From Macrotrachela quadricornifera (Eukaryota > Rotifera > Eurotatoria > Philodinida > Philodinidae), in the NCBI GenBank assembly GCA_022393335.1, contig JAJEKB010021088.1, positions 412,224 through 476,223 on the forward strand: a stretch of 64,000 nucleotides of DNA. The letters are read 5' to 3'. Below, in pieces: positions 59,594 to 64,000 of this stretch. Each line of letters starts with the position of its first letter. Position 1 is the stretch's first letter. Below the pieces are notes generated by a model, which was given only the letters and a program-made list of their open reading frames with translations, was not told where the DNA came from and ran no database searches. Both the position numbers and the translations under genes were made by a program.

Positions 59594-61101
59594 ATGTTTA
59601 ACGTAATTTCTATTTCTTATATATTTCAGTTTTATATTTTTATTTATATTATTCCTATTTACATAAGTATTGAAACTCAAATAAAATTTGCTTTTTTAAA
59701 CGGTTTAAATGTAATTCGTTGTTCAAATAATCAAGTTCAAATATATAAATTTGATGTTGATAATTCTCCAGCATTTCTTAATAAAACAATAACCTGTAAA
59801 AACAAAGATAATATATTGTTTTAAGATTATACTGAATATCTATAGGATAAATTAAAAATTATTTGTTCATCCGATAACAATCAAGTACATGAAGAATAAT
59901 CAATTAATGAAAATTTCGAAGATGATTATGAAAGTATTACTCAACTTCCTAATGTTAAAAGTAACTTAGGTCGTACAATCAATTCATATGAATTACAAAT
60001 AATTCAAAATAAAGCTGATAGTAATAAAAAATTAATTACAAAAGATCAATCAGCAACTAATCAATTTTTTAATGATATGAAAGAAAAAACAATTTATATA
60101 TGGTTTAATAATCATCCTATTATATGTCGATTAGTGTATAAGGCATCGGAAAATAATAAATGTTCTTCTAAACATATATAAATAGTGGACAATACTAATT
60201 ATGCATTTTATTATAATCCAGATGGTAATACTGCACCAACAATAGATGAAATGGAAGCAGAAACACTAGATGACGATGCATATGTATTAAATATTACTAA
60301 GCCGGTATGGATAAAGTTTGATATTAAAAACGAAAAGATGTTCAAGAAGTTTTGAAATATTTTTAAAATTTAATTTATTTAATAATTTTTTAGACTATAA
60401 TTCCATTTAACCCTAGCGATTCTAATTCATCTACTCTAACTAATAAAACAAATATTCATATAATTAAAAAGCAAGGTCATAAGTCGAAATGCTTAAAACT
60501 TTCGACTGTTCGAGATCGCTGCTGAGTAGTAGTTAATATTTTTAGGTATTTTGATCCGAGTTTCCTCATTTATTGGGGTAAATTTGAGTCTTTTTTTTAC
60601 CAAAATGATCAGCGAAACGAGCTCTACAAAGTCTTATAGACGAAAAAAATTGCTTAAAAAGTTAAATTTTTCGTGGTTGACTATTAATGAAAATATATCT
60701 ATGAAAAATATGATTGGTGTTAATTTTTTCCTTGGTAGACTCTTCATAAAACAAAAAAATCAAAATTAAAAATTTTTAAAATTATCATTATTATACTTGG
60801 AATACTTTTACTTATTGCTCTTATTAGTACTATTGCTTCTTATTTTATTCGAAAATATCAATCAAATAATTCTTTAACATTACCAACAAATATTGAAAAT
60901 CTTAATAAGAAATATTTATCTCCTCATCATATAGAGTCAAGTCAACAATCATTATCAATAGCATCAACAAATGATATAAATACAGAAAAATCTATGGATG
61001 ATTTATCGAAACAAAAGAGACCTACTGTTGAATTACAAAAACATCCAGCAAATAAAAGTCAACGAGGTGCTACTAGTGCATTTTTTGGTGAAGATACGTA
61101 A
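59594..61101 (+). pseudogene. Stop-interrupted gene for a single-pass membrane protein of unknown family
   Basis: From ATG 59,594 a hydrophobic leader (YIFQFYIFIYIIPIYISI) is followed by one constant frame to about 60,305 that reads an acidic, Asn-rich ectodomain. It includes GLNVIRCSNNQVQIYKFDVD, NENFEDDYESITQLPNVKS, TIYIWFNNHPIICRLVYK and IDEMEAETLDDDAYVLNITK. Four in-frame stops interrupt it (near 59,822, 59,843, 59,897 and 60,178). A probable intron (GTATGG...TTTTTTAG) leads to TIIPFNPSDSNSSTLTNKTN at 60,394-60,470. After a 293-bp insertion, a transmembrane segment (KIIIILGILLLIALISTIAS) and a cytoplasmic tail ending GATSAFFGEDT stop at 61,101. The tail is fully open although no ATG precedes it. 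I do not recognise the family; a surface receptor layout is inferred. Confidence 0.6.
60471..60763. mobile_element. Candidate 293-bp insertion with 9-bp duplication
   Basis: AATTAAAAA at 60,462-60,470 recurs at 60,764-60,772, bracketing a segment of different composition that separates the ectodomain exon from the transmembrane segment. It begins GCAAGGTCATAAGTCGAAAT and ends in an A-rich stretch (AAAACAAAAAAATCAA). There are no terminal inverted repeats. An A-rich 3' end with a short duplication would fit a SINE-like retroposon, but the duplication is low complexity, so confidence is limited. Confidence 0.4.
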
Positions 61102-63752
61102 TTACATTGATAGACATGAAAAGATTATAAACGATTTAACAAATTTATTTATTTTTTCTTGTTTTCATTTCGATAATATACAAAAATAAGTTTAAATAAA
61201 ATATTTAAATTTTTCTTTTTTTAACTCTTTGAGTTTAAATGTAGAACAATGAAGAGTATGCATAGTAAATATAGATTGTTGGGATGATCTAACGCGATCT
61301 AAAAGATAAATCGGCTTTCCAAAAAAAAATCACAAATGTTTTGATGATGTATGTGTTTAATAACTGCAGTCAGAAGTGTTTTTATACGTAGCTACTATTC
61401 TGAACGAAATATTGAGATATATATATGCATCGCTAGGATCCAGAAGATTAATGTTATAATCAATAATAACGTACCTGGCAACGATCTTTAAGGGTATGTA
61501 ATTATTTGATTTTCTTGAAGTGAATCAGTATTATAATCACTATCGTATTTTTATGTTGTTATTTTATCACTAACGGATGGTCCAGAATAGATTAGGCTGT
61601 TAGTATTTGAAATATTTCTCACTCAATTGAAACTTTCTTTTTTTATCAAAAGATAACGCTGGAAATTCTCTACAAAACCATATATAACTAGATCCTCAAA
61701 CTGTTCCAGATATATTTGAAAAAAGTTGAAAAATAAAGACCCATTAAACGCGCGTGCTTGCATTTAATATTTTTATTACTTCGGCCTATTTAAGAACAAA
61801 ACATATCGAAAAATGCAACGCAAAAAACTCTACAATTTACAAAGAACAAATTCATTTTGTATCGAAAAAATATGATTCTTGCACGGTAGAAATTTTATCA
61901 CTAAAAATTTTCTTCATCTTGAAAACAAAACACTGCAGTTGTAAAATAAATGGTCATATATAAATTGTAGAACTTTTTACGCTACATCTTTTAGTATATT
62001 TTGTTTTTAAATAGGATGAAGTAACTGATGAAAAAAAAATGGCATAGAAAGTATAATCAGTTATTATGTCTAACGAGTTACATTTTTCAACTTTTTTCAT
62101 ATAGATCTGAAATATTTAAAATACCAACAGTCTAATTTATTCTCGCCCACCTGTTATATAATGTTAAATTAAAAATATTTTTCTTGAATTATATCTGTAA
62201 CTACAATCTATTTTTGCTAGATACTAAATGAATAGTTTATCATTGATATAATTCAATAATTTGAGTATTAATTTGAAAGAAAATAAATAATATTTGAATT
62301 TGATTAGATTCAATGGAAATTTCATATTACTTGAATTTCGAATCTATATTATAAATATACATTTTTTATATATTTCTAAGGAAGATCAGAAAGAAAAATA
62401 TGACTAAAAATTAGTCAAAGAAATAATCCGAAATTGTGTAGTAATTTCAAAGAAGTTAAAAGCGCTTTATTCTCTAAAAACCATAGAACATCAATTAAAA
62501 TAGTTAAAATTAAACCCCAAGAATAATAGACTTAGGGTTTTATGATATGATCCATTTTCTTAGATTCTGAAACCTAATTAATATTGTATTGCCTTAGAAA
62601 TTTCATCCAATAGGAAATGAACAAAGTTCAAATAATCTTTTATTAATATAATATTCAAAGGATAAAAATAATGCATATATATGAAATTAGTTTGATAGTT
62701 CAAGTAATAGGAGATTTCTATTTGGTCTAATCAAATTCATATATTATTTTAAATGAATATTTGTATTATGAAAATGTAAACCAAAAAAGAATTATCGAAA
62801 AACATATTGATTCATTCTTCATTTCTATTTATATGTTCTCAAATAAGTGCTCACATTATTGAATTATATCAATGGTGAACTATTTGTATAGTATATTGTG
62901 AAGGTAGACTGTAGTTACAATTAAAATTTAAGCAAAAAAATCTCGAATTTGGCATTAATAGGATTAATAAATATTGATCTTTCATTCTATATGTGATATA
63001 ATTAGAAAACGAGCCAATTTGTTCTTACTTACCTACAGTCTTCCTAGAACATATCTGTAAGGAAGACAAAGTAATTATTAAATGTCCGCCAAGCGTAATA
63101 TAAATGAAATTAAATACTATACGACTATATATAACGCTTTTGAGATTTTATTATTAAGGATTTTAATAAATCTAATTTTTTTTTTTGTTATTCTATTGAT
63201 AAAATCATAATGATAAACGGTCAAAAATCTTTGAGATATTGCAGTGCATGAAAAATTAATGATGAACACGCGTAGTACATTTCCTTAATATATGTAATAA
63301 ATCAATAAAATGTTTATCTTTCAAAAGCTACACAAGACAATCTATAGAAAAATTTCCTGGTTTTCAAGTAAAGCCTGACCATGTGAACATCAAAAGTAGA
63401 ATATACGTGTTCAAATGCGATAAAAAGCTGATTTTTACTGCGTTTAGGCACAATTCCATATGCAACTCCGTCTGGACACAAGAAATGTTTTGCTGAAGAC
63501 GCGTTTTTATACAAAAAATATTTACATGCGCAGCGCAATAATTGCCTTTATTTTTCCTAGAAGTGATAATATCAAACTTCTTATTCCCTTCAGCGATTAA
63601 AATTCATATTAATGTTGTTTTATTTCCCGTGAATAATTTTGAACTTTACGTATTTCTCAAACAAGAGAAAATCTTCTCATATACTCTCTCTCTATATATA
63701 TAACGACGATATACGAACGAAGGCGTTAGTTGTAAAAAAACGTTTTCATAAA
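61102..63752. other. Intergenic
   Basis: AT-rich. 61,850-62,010 is related to the dispersed repeat at 45,281-45,440. The frame at 63,314-63,538 on the minus strand (Cys/Phe-rich) has no recognised domain. Nothing else seen. Confidence 0.45.
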
Positions 63753-64000
63753 ATGGTTTATAATAATACCACAAATACAGTCGATGTTATACAGGTATCA
63801 AAATCAATTATTGACGATCTTAATATAGTAACACAAAGATTTATTAATAATCTTCCATTAATTTTTTTCGTTTTTGGATTTATTGGCAATGCTTTTACTT
63901 ATCTTCAACCTAAGCTTCGTTCTAATACTTGTTGTATTTATTCACTTTGTGGCTCATTTATTGATATCATTAATCTTTCTCTCAATTCATTTCCAAGTTA
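63753..64000 (+). CDS. Rhodopsin-like GPCR, 5' part (runs off the window)
   Basis: From ATG 63,753 the frame is open to the window end (about 82 codons). It covers a short ectodomain (MVYNNTTNTVDVIQVSKSI), TM1 (LIFFVFGFIGNAFTYL), then RSNTCCIYSLCGSFIDIINL of TM2. It is closely similar to residues 1-90 of the GPCR at 43,303, with a 5-residue difference in TM1 (one GFI unit less) and a variable N terminus. It is a dispersed or tandem paralogue about 20 kb away. Whether the rest is intact cannot be seen here. Confidence 0.8.
   Translation, partial: MVYNNTTNTVDVIQVSKSIIDDLNIVTQRFINNLPLIFFVFGFIGNAFTYLQPKLRSNTCCIYSLCGSFIDIINLSLNSFPS

Overview
The window is a eukaryotic nuclear contig, AT-rich, with short (about 50 nt) GT-AG introns in compact genes. 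I infer a bdelloid rotifer (Adineta/Rotaria-like). The main support is a histone H2A with an intron and a long C-terminal tail lacking an SQ motif, which matches the H2A variants described in bdelloids. Divergent rhodopsin-like GPCR paralogues, FG-GAP/VCBS-repeat proteins with Thr-rich stalks, a WWE+ADP-ribosyltransferase and probable horizontally acquired metabolic genes agree with this. No database search was possible.

Layout. 0-4.4 kb is a graveyard of mobile elements: a pogo/Tigger-type transposase gene on the minus strand, broken by a nonsense codon and by a 587-bp foldback element with an 8-bp target duplication, then a PIF1/Helitron-type helicase fragment. 4.4-14 kb holds one intact GPCR in repeat-rich DNA with several large inverted-repeat elements. 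14-16 kb carries an FG-GAP-repeat protein with a membrane anchor and Thr-rich stalk. 17-22 kb holds a dead Tc1/mariner copy, an unrecognised but well-formed three-exon gene and a decayed gene of unknown identity. 22.3 kb has a small Pro/Cys-rich protein.

24.5-41.4 kb is the conserved core: an 11-exon EDEM3-like mannosidase (minus), an NNMT/PNMT-type methyltransferase (minus), a WWE+ART ADP-ribosyltransferase (minus), an 8-exon DAL5/allantoate-permease-like MFS transporter (plus), COQ3 (plus), then histones H4 and H2B (minus) and H2A (plus), each with a 3' stem-loop. 43.3-44.4 kb is a two-exon GPCR whose close paralogue begins at 63,753 and runs off the window end.

44.4-63.7 kb is mostly gene-poor repeat DNA. 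It contains a 598-bp almost perfectly palindromic element with TA duplication and Tc1-like ends, an intronless acyl-CoA-synthetase-like gene at 54.3-55.9 kb, and a stop-riddled pseudogene of a single-pass membrane protein at 59.6-61.1 kb.

Nothing here forms an operon or one pathway. The recurring themes are housekeeping genes with tiny introns, lineage-expanded surface proteins (GPCRs, FG-GAP), candidate transferred genes, and an unusual density of non-autonomous inverted-repeat elements.
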